Positions 24,956-33,453 of a stretch of DNA of 64,000 nt are shown here, piece after piece; the first letter of the stretch is position 1, and the number at the start of each line of letters is the position of its first letter. The notes below the pieces were generated by a model, which was not told the DNA's origin, made no database searches, and saw nothing but the letters and a program-made list of their open reading frames with translations. The stretch spans positions 3,472,001 through 3,536,000 of the forward strand of contig NZ_CP091285.1 of assembly GCF_021650975.2 (NCBI RefSeq), read 5' to 3'. Both the position numbers and the translations under genes were made by a program. This stretch comes from Flavobacterium jumunjinense. Lineage in GTDB: Bacteria > Bacteroidota > Bacteroidia > Flavobacteriales > Flavobacteriaceae.

Positions 24956-25496
24956 CAAAAGTGTTTTAATTTATTTGTAATTTTGGTTTTACTTTTTAGT
25001 TAAAAAAGTAGGAGACTTTTATAGATTTCTTTTAAATATCTTTAAAAACAGCATAAATCAAACGAAACTATATAGATTGGGACTTAAAGGGAGTTTTAGT
25101 TTTCTTAATGAATAGTAATACTAATGGAATTATTATGTTTTCTGTTTTTATAAAGAAATGTATAAATGCAAATAAGTTTGTTTTTTGTTATCTAAATGCA
25201 AACTTGTTGTTTTTTTGAAGAAAGTTATTAAAAGTAGGGCAGAAGCATTTGGTCTTTCAATTGTAGCCTACAAATGGTCATCGGACAGGTGTAGATGGTC
25301 CTTCTGAAAGGTGAAATGACGCTTCTAAACACTACTTTTTTATCTTCAGACACTTACATAAATACTTCTAACAGTTTCTGACGCTCTTCTAACACCTTCC
25401 TTTAGTTAGTTGAGTGGAGAAAAGGAGCTTTTTAATGCCCTCTTCTAAAACTACTTGACAGATTTAATTGTTAAATCTAATGTGAGGATAAATTAA

Positions 25497-25715
25497 TTGT
25501 TTATACGATTGAATTATCATGGAAGAATAATGAAAAGCGATGTTCATGTATTCCTGAAAGGAACTATCTTATTAGAAAGCAACTACAGTGACAAATTTAT
25601 ATGGTACTTGAAAATGATGTTTGAAAAAATAGATTATTCTTTTGATTTGAAAGCAGGAATAATTGGTAGATTTTTGAGTCTAGTTCCTAATATTACCTCA
25701 GCAGCTTACAAGTAA
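25497..25715 (+). CDS. possible small ORF of unknown function, 72 aa
   Basis: An open frame (MFIRLNYHGRIMKSDVHVFL...) on the opposite strand to the island, with an alternative start at the second Met (residue 12). It is followed 51 nt later by a terminator-like hairpin. No family is recognised and it lies in a 1-kb stretch (24956-25947) that otherwise shows no gene, so it may be chance or a short RNA with its terminator. Confidence 0.3.
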   Translation: MFIRLNYHGRIMKSDVHVFLKGTILLESNYSDKFIWYLKMMFEKIDYSFDLKAGIIGRFLSLVPNITSAAYK

Positions 25716-25766
25716 GAAAAAAATAAGTTCAGTTTTTGTATAGTAGCTTTTACGGAATATGAGAAA

Positions 25767-25795
25767 GCCTAGTCGTTAGACCAGGCCTTTTTTGT
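25767..25795 (+). terminator. intrinsic terminator (plus strand)
   Basis: Stem GCCTAGTC/GACCAGGC with one mismatch and a GTTA loop (25767-25786), followed by a CCTTTTTT tract. Supports a plus-strand transcript covering 25497-25715. Confidence 0.6.
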
Positions 25796-25947
25796 TTTTG
25801 AACGTTTTTGCAACTATAAGAAGTTGAGGAAAAGTATGCCAAAAGCTTTTACTTATTCGGCTAATTTAAAAAATACAAAGCAGAGTTTAAATTAAGTATT
25901 ATTATCTCAATATCTTATAAGCTCTATTGTATATTGTTTTTTGTAAT

Positions 25948-26355
25948 TTAATTTCCACGATAAGTTGAATATCCAAATGCTGACAATGTGATAGGAACGT
26001 GATAATGATTTTGATCTTTTATTTGAAAAACAACTTCAATGAAAGGATAAAAACTTTCAATGTTCTCTTTTTTAAAATATTCGTTAGTATAAAATGTTAA
26101 TTTATATATTCCTAAATTTGATTTTTCTGAATTTAAGAAGTCGGTAATTCTTCCGTTTAAATCAGTTTTTTTCTCATCTACAAACGACCAAACTTTAGTT
26201 TGTTCGTTATATTTTTCTAATTTGATTGATATGTCTTTTGCTGGTGAACCTTTTGACACATCTAGAATATGACTTGAAAGTTGGAACTTATTGTTTTGTC
26301 CGAACATAAAGGTTGATAAAAGTATTAAAAACGTAGTGTAGATTAATTTTTTCAT
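25948..26355 (-). CDS. exported 5-hydroxyisourate hydrolase (transthyretin-like), 135 aa
   Basis: HIUase hydrolyses 5-hydroxyisourate in urate breakdown. The N-terminal signature LSSHILDVSKGSPA, the NGRI element and the C-terminal HYHVPITLSAFGYSTYRGN are all present, giving the expected catalytic His, Arg and His. The usual terminal YRGS is YRGN here. I choose the internal ATG at 26355 because it gives a clean signal peptide (MKKLIYTTFLILLSTFMFGQ) and leaves a 16-nt gap from the upstream gene; a longer frame extends 15 codons further but overlaps that gene. Export means it would act in the periplasm. No urate oxidase or OHCU decarboxylase is seen nearby. Confidence 0.85.
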   Translation of the reverse strand: MKKLIYTTFLILLSTFMFGQNNKFQLSSHILDVSKGSPAKDISIKLEKYNEQTKVWSFVDEKKTDLNGRITDFLNSEKSNLGIYKLTFYTNEYFKKENIESFYPFIEVVFQIKDQNHYHVPITLSAFGYSTYRGN

Positions 26356-26371
26356 TATTTTATTTATTAAA

Positions 26372-26899
26372 TTATTTACTAGTTGTGATTCCATTTTCAT
26401 AAATTGTTGCCGCTTTTGCTATTAAATCGTCATTTTCTGGGTTTCCACCACCAGCAACTCCAATACTACCCACAACATTTCCTTTATACCATATAGGTAA
26501 ACCACCACTTAAAAGTAATAGTTCTGGTAGCGTATTCAAATTATTAATAAGTGGATTATTATTTGCTTTTTGTAATAATTCAAGTGTTGAAGTTTTAGTT
26601 GATAATGCTGTAAAAGCTTTCCTACGAGCTGCTTCTGTGTTATGTATTCCTACACCGTCACCTCGAATCATTAAAATTATATTACCAGAAGCGTCAAGAA
26701 TTGCTATTGATACATTTTTATTAATTTCATTTGCTTTTTTCAATGCTTTATCAGTTAAAAGATAGGCAGCATCTAATGTTAGATTTTCTACTGATTTAAT
26801 GTAGTTTTTCTCATAAGTGGCGACTTCTTTTAGGTTTGGATTTTTTTGTGCATTAGTAATAAAAGGAATGATAGCAATTAGTAATAGTAAATTTTTCAT
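26372..26899 (-). CDS. GlcG/HbpS-family (DUF336) exported protein, 175 aa
   Basis: Signal peptide (MKNLLLLIAIIPFITNAQ) followed by a haem-degrading/GlcG domain: LTLDAAYLLTDKALKKANEI, VSIAILDASGNIILMIRGDG, TEAARRKAFTALS, and the C-terminal GGLPIWYKGNVVGSIGVAGG. The family includes HbpS-like haem/corrin-binding proteins and GlcG, with no firm enzymatic role. It forms an operon with the HIUase gene downstream. A TACCTTTG -7 element lies 13 nt before the ATG (26912-26919). Confidence 0.85.
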   Translation of the reverse strand: MKNLLLLIAIIPFITNAQKNPNLKEVATYEKNYIKSVENLTLDAAYLLTDKALKKANEINKNVSIAILDASGNIILMIRGDGVGIHNTEAARRKAFTALSTKTSTLELLQKANNNPLINNLNTLPELLLLSGGLPIWYKGNVVGSIGVAGGGNPENDDLIAKAATIYENGITTSK

Positions 26900-26911
26900 C
26901 TGTTTTTTTTA

Positions 26912-26936
26912 CAAAGGTAATTGCTGAAAACTTCAG
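26912..26936 (-). promoter_or_regulatory. -7 element and small dyad upstream of the GlcG-like gene
   Basis: TACCTTTG on the minus strand at 26919-26912, preceded by a dyad CTGAA-AAC-TTCAG (26924-26936). The dyad lies between the gene and the Crp/Fnr-type regulator gene upstream, so it is a candidate operator; that link is inference. Confidence 0.45.
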
Positions 26937-26961
26937 AAAAGTTGTTCTATGTCAACGTTTT

Positions 26962-27531
26962 TTATAATTTAGATTTCACTCTGCTTAATGTTGAAGCTGA
27001 TATTCCTAAATAGGATGCAACCATTTTGTTTGAAACATTTAATAATAATTTAGGCTGATGTTTAATTATCCATTTTACTTTTTCTTTAGCATCAAACCCT
27101 TGAAATCCGTAAATTCGTTTTTGCGCCATTATAAAACCATTTTCTAAAATTTCAGTGTATAACTTTGCAAATTCTGGCAAAGTATTTACCAAGTGATAAA
27201 AATCAGTTCTTGAAATAACGAGTAATTCCGAATTTTGAATTGTTTGTAGGTATTCTTCGGCAGGTTTTTGGTCTATAAAACTAGGTAAAGCTGTTGCAAA
27301 ATTCTCTTCAAATGCAAAAAATCTTGAATTATCATTACCGTCTTTTGAAATTGTGAATAAACGAATACATCCTTTGTTTATAAAATAATAATTTTGACAT
27401 ACTTCTTCACTAGTCAGTAAGATTTGGTTTCGTTTAGTATGTATAATTTTAAAATATGAAACTATTTTTTTTAATGTATTATCATTCACATCAGTTTTTC
27501 TCTTTAAAACTTTTTCAAGAATTTGAAACAT
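26962..27531 (-). CDS. Crp/Fnr-family transcriptional regulator, 189 aa
   Basis: Cyclic-nucleotide-binding-like beta-roll at about residues 20-115 (YYFINKGCIRLFTISKDG) and a C-terminal helix-turn-helix (NKMVASYLGISASTLSRVKS). No Fe-S Cys cluster is evident and the phosphate-binding cassette of true CRP is not conserved, as in many Bacteroidota Crp-like proteins of unknown ligand. It is encoded immediately upstream of the GlcG/HIUase operon and may control it. Confidence 0.85.
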   Translation of the reverse strand: MFQILEKVLKRKTDVNDNTLKKIVSYFKIIHTKRNQILLTSEEVCQNYYFINKGCIRLFTISKDGNDNSRFFAFEENFATALPSFIDQKPAEEYLQTIQNSELLVISRTDFYHLVNTLPEFAKLYTEILENGFIMAQKRIYGFQGFDAKEKVKWIIKHQPKLLLNVSNKMVASYLGISASTLSRVKSKL

Positions 27532-27828
27532 TTTCTTTAATATTTTTGATAAAATAGTTTACACATTATTGTACTACAGCATATTTGGGACTAAATTAAG
27601 CTCTATTTTTAGGCTTAACTAAATCCTCCCAAATATAAGACGAATCTTCCATTAAGTCAATTACCCAAATCGTATTAAACTTAAGCTGTTGTACTATGTA
27701 TTTATAAAATTAGTAATTTTTCTTTTGGTTTGCCTAATATTACTCAATTATACGAACATAAATTTACGCTATAATTTACTGTACCCATTTACCTCTATTT
27801 ACCATAGGTATACCTAGCTGTAAATAGT
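27532..27828. other. intergenic region with a possible coding remnant
   Basis: Mostly AT-rich. On the minus strand a stop-bounded run of about 38 codons ending near 27598 contains the protein-like string NTIWVIDLMEDSSYIWEDLV, which may be the tail of a lost gene. A short palindrome AGGTATACCT lies near 27807-27816. No intact gene seen. Confidence 0.35.
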
Positions 27829-28549
27829 TTATACTTTTTCAACCAAAAGATATTCCAAATAGCTAAAAGCTGTTACAACTAAATTGTTACGATCTTTAGC
27901 CTTTTTAGTAAGCTCATTTAATACGTTTTTATTAATTTTTAGTCCTTTAATCATTATCCATTTAGGATTTTTCAGTACTCTCAAATCCTCAAGTGGGTTT
28001 TTGGAATTCAATATGAAATTTGCCAATTTACCATTTTCAATAGTTCCAATTTGTGACAATTCTTTATTTGTTTTGGAAGGATTTATTGTTGCTGTTTTTA
28101 AAACTTCATAGTTACTTAATCCTGCTTGTTTGTAAAGTAAAAGTTCCTGATGGATAGAGTAGCCAGGGGCCGTTATTCCTATTCCTGATTCAGTTTCGCA
28201 AATAATATTTATGCCTGCTTCATTCATTTTTTTAGTATATACAAATGAAATTGATGTTGCTTAAAAATATTCGTTTTAATTGAGTTATTATTTTCTTTTT
28301 CGTTTGTCCATCTATTCTATTTTACTATCAACTATTTGAATTAATGGATTTATATAATGTACAGCATTAGATTTCAACTCACTTTCACCTTGTTCAAGCA
28401 TTTCAAAAATTTTGTAATGACTAGTCAATGTTGGACAAAATGATTTTTGAGTATTCACGAATTTTTGAATTATCGTTTCAAGTTTTAAACTATCAATTTG
28501 GTATTCTAATACTTGTTGAACAATTTCTTCTGCGTGTTCAATATTTGTT
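27829..28549 (-). pseudogene. decayed amidohydrolase (imidazolonepropionase-like)
   Basis: The 3' part (27829-28227) encodes a typical amidohydrolase C-terminus: ETESGIGITAPGYSIHQELL, a Leu-Ser-Asn-Tyr-Glu-Val helix, ATINPSKTNKELSQIGTIENGKLANFIL, NPLEDLRVLKN. Upstream, in another frame, 28312-28549 encodes TNIEHAEEIVQQVLEYQIDS and CPTLTSHYKIFEML, which fits the preceding part of the same barrel. Stops and frameshifts separate the two pieces and the N-terminal metal-binding HxH is missing. Neighbouring genes are intact hydrolases. Confidence 0.75.
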
Positions 28550-28640
28550 ATTTAAGGTTGAAATTGGTTTAGATACGGTATTTCTCTGCAAGGATAGGCG
28601 GCAATGCAAATATTAGAAATTATAGACTGCTCAATAATAG

Positions 28641-29888
28641 TTACCCTTTGTTAATTTTTTCTTTAAATTCTTCAATTCTTTGTTTATAATGATCATCAGC
28701 ATTTATTTCATACGCTTTAGTCGCAAATTTTAAGGCATTTTTAAAATCATTATTTCTTTCATAATAATCGGCCATAGAATCGTAGCTGTTGGCACTATTT
28801 GGGTAATACTCAATGGTTAGTTCAAAGTACATCTTAGCTCTTTCCATTTGGTCCATATCCATACTCATGTAACCCTGCATATTTATTAAGAATTCAGGAA
28901 AAGGAGGTACAGCGTATCCGAAATGTGTTTCAAGTTTACGTTGTCGATACCTTACAATCTTATTAATTTCTTCTGCAGTTGTAGTTGGCATATTATATTT
29001 GTCAATATTTTCCGTTTGGTACCATTCAAAAACAGAAATTAAACCATCCATAATGGAAGGAAAGGGAATAGTACCATGTAAATCTCTTTGATAAAACTTC
29101 CATTCAAAAGCTAATTGATTTTGCTTATTTTTATTCAATATTTCAGAAAAAGCAATATTAGATCGTGAAAATAAGGTCAAGTCTGTTGTGTCTTTTTTTA
29201 TTTCATTTAAGGGCACCCCTGAACCTCCCAGAGACATAAATAATGACTTCCCTTTGTAATTAGCGCTTGAAACTTTATCTTTTGCTTCTGTAATTAATCG
29301 TTGATTATCCCAATCCAAACTAGGATCAATCGCCAAATAATTGGAAAACAATTCTGGGTGATGAATTAGTGTGTAAATAGTAAATAAACCTCCGTAAGAA
29401 TGACCAATAAGAGTCCTGAAATTGGTTACAGGGTATTTCTTTTCTATAAAAGGAATTAGTTCAGTCTCTATAAACTTACTAAAATTGACAGCTTCTCCGT
29501 TTTCTTGTTTAAAAGGACTTCCATACATCTCAGTTACTTTTGAAGTTGTCAAGTCCGGCATTCTGTTCTTATTGTTTGAAATGCCAATAATAACCATTTC
29601 GGGTGTAAAGCCACCACTATAATAGTTTTGTACATCATTCACTGTAGGGAGAAATACTTCACCATCTAAAACAAAAACAACTGGGTATTTTATGTTTTCA
29701 TCGGGTTTGTAATCCGCAGGGAGTTGTACATAAATTTTTCTAGTTTCTTTTAGCGTATTAGAGTAAAGACTATCTATAGCGCCTACTTTTTGTAAAAACT
29801 GTTGGTTTTCATTTCCCTGAGCTTTTACAAATTGTTGAAAAAAAATAATGAGTCCTATTGTCAATACTATTTTTGATCCTTTTGTCAT
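28641..29888 (-). CDS. exported esterase (esterase D/IroE-like alpha/beta hydrolase) with C-terminal TPR repeats, 415 aa
   Basis: Signal peptide MTKGSKIVLTIGLIIFFQQFVKAQ. The esterase domain (PF00756 type) has KYPVVFVLDGEVF, the nucleophile elbow GHSYGG, a DPSLDW segment and a catalytic-His candidate in RDLHGTIPF. The last ~80 residues form two TPR units (AKMYFELTIEYYPNSANSYDSMADYYERNN). The substrate cannot be told; the family includes siderophore and carbohydrate esterases. Periplasmic. Confidence 0.85.
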   Translation of the reverse strand: MTKGSKIVLTIGLIIFFQQFVKAQGNENQQFLQKVGAIDSLYSNTLKETRKIYVQLPADYKPDENIKYPVVFVLDGEVFLPTVNDVQNYYSGGFTPEMVIIGISNNKNRMPDLTTSKVTEMYGSPFKQENGEAVNFSKFIETELIPFIEKKYPVTNFRTLIGHSYGGLFTIYTLIHHPELFSNYLAIDPSLDWDNQRLITEAKDKVSSANYKGKSLFMSLGGSGVPLNEIKKDTTDLTLFSRSNIAFSEILNKNKQNQLAFEWKFYQRDLHGTIPFPSIMDGLISVFEWYQTENIDKYNMPTTTAEEINKIVRYRQRKLETHFGYAVPPFPEFLINMQGYMSMDMDQMERAKMYFELTIEYYPNSANSYDSMADYYERNNDFKNALKFATKAYEINADDHYKQRIEEFKEKINKG

Positions 29889-30184
29889 TTTATTGTTTTT
29901 AATTATTCTTATTTAATTTTCTATAATTGAGGTTAAAACTCCAATATGAGTAGTAGCGGATTTACACTAACGAATTTTAAAGTTTTACATTGACTATTTT
30001 TATAATTAATTCTATGTTTTTAATACTTAAATCACTATTCTCTATAAACAAAGTTGGAAACAGATTTACTCTGCTTATTTTTTAACAATTCATTCAATTT
30101 TGTCATTGATTGTTTATTAATAAGTCTGACTGCATTTTACTATTCAAGAGTATATTTTAATTTTTTTTGCTGCTTTATAATCAA
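29889..30184. other. intergenic, nothing recognised
   Basis: About 300 bp of AT-rich sequence between two minus-strand hydrolase genes. I see no hairpin terminator, repeat or coding remnant. Confidence 0.5.
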
Positions 30185-31165
30185 TTATTTTCCATGATAT
30201 TCCATGTTAGGAATCGGGTTATCGTTTTTTAGATATTTGTCAAACCAATTAAGGACTTGCTTATCGACTTCAATTTTGTGTTCAGAAATTCCATGATCAC
30301 CGCCTTCAAACATAATAAGTTTGTATGGAATTCTAAATTTTTCAAATTCTAAAGCAAGTTTTAGGCTTTGCTCTGGTTTTACTCTCCAATCAGATGTTCC
30401 GTGGAGCATTAGTATTGGGACTTTTTTAGGGAATTTATCAGCCCATTTAATGGCAGATCTTTTTTCTAGTTCAATTGCTTTATTCTCTTTGTAATTTGTA
30501 ATTAATTCGGCTAAGACACCTGTTTCCATTTCAGGTCTATCTTCAATTGAAGCATAATTATCTGCGATAGCTCCTCCAACGACTGCTGCTTTAATTTTAT
30601 CTGATTGGGTTACTGCTAAATATGTCATCATACCGCCACGACTCCAGCCATACATACCTATTTTATTTGTATCGGCAACTTCTATTTCTTTTAAAACTTC
30701 TGGTAGAATAGTTATATCGTTAACATCATTACCTCCAAACTCTTCTTGACCTTCGCTACCTCCATTCCCTCTGTATTGACTTGCAATAACTACATAACCT
30801 TCTTTAGCGATTTGACCAAGTGTAATTGCTCCATGTGCTATTTTTAGGACTCCAAAGTCTCTATTTCCACCTCTATTATATATTATACAAGGATATTTTC
30901 CTTGTTTCTTAGGTTTAACTAAAAGCCCATTTATTTTTAGACCATCACTTAAATATGTGATAGTATAAATTTCAATACTATCTAAATATTTAAATTGGTT
31001 TTTAAATTCTGTTTGACCGTCTTTCACTTCAGTTAGACGGGAATAAATAGGCGTTTTAGATAGTTCTATTAAGTTTTCTTTTAGAAGAAGCTTTTTTTCT
31101 TGAGCTCTTACATTTGTAAATAGAACTAATAGAAATAAAACTTTCAAATAATTTAAATTCTTCAT
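30185..31165 (-). CDS. exported S9-type alpha/beta hydrolase (prolyl oligopeptidase-like), 326 aa
   Basis: Signal peptide (MKNLNYLKVLFLLVLFTNVRAQ). The catalytic domain has YPCIIYNRGGNRDFG (oxyanion region), YVVIASQYRGNGGSEGQEEF, the nucleophile elbow GWSRGG, MLHGTSDWRVKPEQS with the catalytic Asp, and GGDHGIS with the catalytic His. All three residues are present. There is no N-terminal propeller, so it is closer to acyl-peptide-hydrolase-like single-domain enzymes. It follows the next hydrolase gene by 10 nt, so the two are likely co-transcribed. Confidence 0.85.
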   Translation of the reverse strand: MKNLNYLKVLFLLVLFTNVRAQEKKLLLKENLIELSKTPIYSRLTEVKDGQTEFKNQFKYLDSIEIYTITYLSDGLKINGLLVKPKKQGKYPCIIYNRGGNRDFGVLKIAHGAITLGQIAKEGYVVIASQYRGNGGSEGQEEFGGNDVNDITILPEVLKEIEVADTNKIGMYGWSRGGMMTYLAVTQSDKIKAAVVGGAIADNYASIEDRPEMETGVLAELITNYKENKAIELEKRSAIKWADKFPKKVPILMLHGTSDWRVKPEQSLKLALEFEKFRIPYKLIMFEGGDHGISEHKIEVDKQVLNWFDKYLKNDNPIPNMEYHGK

Positions 31166-31175
31166 TAGATGTATG

Positions 31176-32588
31176 TTATTTTTTATTATTACTCGTTACT
31201 TCATTTATCCATTTATAAACTTCATTCAAAGCAATAGGTGCTATTGTTTGTTCTAACTCTTTGTATTCATCTATATTACCCGTTTTACACTCTTGAAAAA
31301 GATGGTTTAGGTTTTCTAATTCTATAATTTTATATTTTTTGTTTCCACCTTTAATTAAAGCTTTACGTATGGCATTTTGATTTATAGTTGCATCAACCTG
31401 TTTATCCATACTTCCATTTAAAGATAACATGGGGATCTTTAATTTCTCAAATTCATTGGCTGGATTATAGTTAAAAAAATATTTATTCCATGGTTTTAAT
31501 ACTGTTTCGGTTTCATTATCAATAAATTTTGAAATATTATCATCTGAAGCTCCTAATGATTTTAATATTGGGGTTAAGTAGCTCTTATTGTGCTTTATTA
31601 ATGCTGTTCTTTTTTTTGCAATATCTAAGTTTGATGATGCAATTTCAATTGCTATTCTTACATTTTTTTCAAAATCATTTTCATTTGGTACAGGAAATGG
31701 TCTTAGAATTTTGGATTGCATAACTGCGACTTCACTTCCAGGAATTGCTGTAGCCGCTAACGTAACTATAAAGGATATATTTGAAGATTGATTTGCAACT
31801 AATGGAGCAATAATCCCTCCTTCACTATGTCCTATTAAGCCTATATGTTTTACGTTAATATCGTTTCTTGATTTTAAATAGCTAACAGCACTTACTACGT
31901 CTTTTGCAAAATCGGCTGTTGTAGCTTTACTAAAATCTCCACTAGATTTTCTAAAACCACGGTCATCATAACGCAATACGGCAATACCATTACGCGTAAG
32001 ATAATCTGAAATCACTAAAAATGGACGATGTGACTCTGCGCTACCATCTCTGTCGTGTCTTCCACTTCCGCTTATTAAAATAACAACGGGATATTTTCCT
32101 TTTTGAATAGGTCTTGTAAAAGTTCCCGAAAGAGTAATGTCTGCATCAGTATTTTTAAATTTTACCTCTTCTTCGTAATAAGGATATGGTTTGGTAGGTT
32201 CTTGAGGTCTTTTGTTTTCTGCCATTTTAGGGTTACCCTTAACTAGATTTAAAACAAGTTCGACACTACCTTCTGTATATGTTCCTTCGATTTGGCTTGT
32301 GTTTTCATTCCAAACGCCTTCATATTTTATCCCAATGTTTGACCCGTCAATGGTCAATTTTCCGTTTTTAAAAATAGTAGTTTTTGGTTTGATATCCATT
32401 ACATCAAAAGTTGGAATAGCCATTTTTGATGTAATACTATTTTGATGTTCTTCAAAAAGAAAAACGAAAAGAATTTCTTTATTATCTGGTTTTTTTGTGA
32501 TACCATGCCATACCCCTTCAAGGCTTTGCGAAAAAGCATTTATAGTTGCGATTAGCATAATAATTATTATGGTTATTTTTGATTTCAT
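31176..32588 (-). CDS. exported alpha/beta hydrolase with N-terminal beta domain, 470 aa
   Basis: Signal peptide MKSKITIIIIMLIATINAFSQ. Residues 22-120 form a beta-rich domain with GVWHGITKKPD. From about 135 comes a serine hydrolase domain: YPVVILISGSGRHDRDGS, VLRYDDRGFRKSSGD, the nucleophile elbow GHSEGG, MLSLNGSMDKQVD and a His in LNHLFQ. Such proteins are widespread in Bacteroidota; the substrate is unknown. First gene of a two-gene unit with the S9-type hydrolase. Confidence 0.85.
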   Translation of the reverse strand: MKSKITIIIIMLIATINAFSQSLEGVWHGITKKPDNKEILFVFLFEEHQNSITSKMAIPTFDVMDIKPKTTIFKNGKLTIDGSNIGIKYEGVWNENTSQIEGTYTEGSVELVLNLVKGNPKMAENKRPQEPTKPYPYYEEEVKFKNTDADITLSGTFTRPIQKGKYPVVILISGSGRHDRDGSAESHRPFLVISDYLTRNGIAVLRYDDRGFRKSSGDFSKATTADFAKDVVSAVSYLKSRNDINVKHIGLIGHSEGGIIAPLVANQSSNISFIVTLAATAIPGSEVAVMQSKILRPFPVPNENDFEKNVRIAIEIASSNLDIAKKRTALIKHNKSYLTPILKSLGASDDNISKFIDNETETVLKPWNKYFFNYNPANEFEKLKIPMLSLNGSMDKQVDATINQNAIRKALIKGGNKKYKIIELENLNHLFQECKTGNIDEYKELEQTIAPIALNEVYKWINEVTSNNKK

Positions 32589-32778
32589 TTGTCTATTTAT
32601 TTTTTGATTAAATTTTACACTTTCAGCTATTAATTTTTAGTTTAACACTGCTTATAGTGGTCGTTATTTATTCGTTTGATTTGATTGATGAAGTGAATCT
32701 CGAATTGTATTTATCCTAAATTACATTGCAATAAATAATTCAGTTGGCTTATGCAGCCTATATTGTGAACTTTCCTTA

Positions 32779-33231
32779 TTAAATTGTTTTCCCTGCTTTT
32801 AAAGCTTTAGTATCCATATTAATACCTATGATTATTCCAATCAACATCCCAATACTTAAACCTATTGCTATACCCATAGACCTTTCAAGACTTGATAAAA
32901 AAATAATTCCAAATAGTATTCCGAAAGAGGATCCTAAACCAACCCCAATTTTGGTATAGTGGTTTTTTGTAATTAAAGAAAATTTATCCTTTAGATAGTT
33001 CTCGAATTTTATTTGAGCTTTTTTAAAATATTTTTTTCTATTTAAAGGATTTGATTTTAGATTCAAATTTTCGAGTTCCTTCTCTATATCTTTAATTTCA
33101 TCTTTTGTGAATTCTCTAGTTTTTAATTTTTTTAGAATATAAAGGAAATTTTCGTAAACTTTGATTTCAGTTGTGTTATTCGTTTTAATTTTTAAACTTT
33201 CAAAAAAGTCTTGTGCTTCTTGTATTTTCAT
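32779..33231 (-). CDS. small membrane protein of unknown function, 150 aa
   Basis: Residues 1-95 are charged and helical (KKLKTREFTKDEIKDIEKEL) and probably cytoplasmic. Two glycine-rich membrane segments follow (IGVGLGSSFGILFGIIFLS and MGIAIGLSIGMLIGIIIGI) and a short basic tail. No family recognised. It is a single gene separated from its neighbours by gaps of about 190 and 220 bp. Confidence 0.65.
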   Translation of the reverse strand: MKIQEAQDFFESLKIKTNNTTEIKVYENFLYILKKLKTREFTKDEIKDIEKELENLNLKSNPLNRKKYFKKAQIKFENYLKDKFSLITKNHYTKIGVGLGSSFGILFGIIFLSSLERSMGIAIGLSIGMLIGIIIGINMDTKALKAGKTI

Positions 33232-33310
33232 GATTTCTAATGTTTTCTTATTTAGTGGCTAGAATTTAAAAACATTACACATAAATTTATTTATTTTTTA
33301 AAAATTTTTT

Positions 33311-33336
33311 AAAAAGCCAGTAATAAGTGGCTTTTT
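33311..33336 (-). terminator. intrinsic terminator below the sigma-factor operon
   Basis: Perfect 9-bp stem AAAAAGCCA/TGGCTTTTT with a T-rich tail on the minus strand. It lies downstream of the genes ending at 33454. Confidence 0.75.
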
Positions 33337-33348
33337 AGCAGTATTTAA

Positions 33349-33411
33349 TTATTCAGTTTTTCTATTTCGCTCATTAATAGTTCTAGTTTTTTTAAAACTT
33401 TTCCATAAATT
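33349..33411. repeat. partial duplicate of the 3' end of the 218-aa membrane protein gene
   Basis: About 63 bp here match 34762-34825, the last 20 or so codons of the gene at 34759-35415 (ELLMNEIERLNK region), with few differences. The two copies flank the gene at 33454-34722 in the same orientation, which suggests that this gene was inserted or that the end was tandemly duplicated. Confidence 0.75.
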
Positions 33412-33453
33412 GCTGAAATACAACCTCTAAACAAATTGCAAATTTTGGTATTT

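Noticed and set aside
27829..28227. Intact small gene of 132 aa
   Set aside because: The protein is only the last part of an amidohydrolase; matching upstream sequence continues in other frames beyond its apparent start, so it is a pseudogene fragment.
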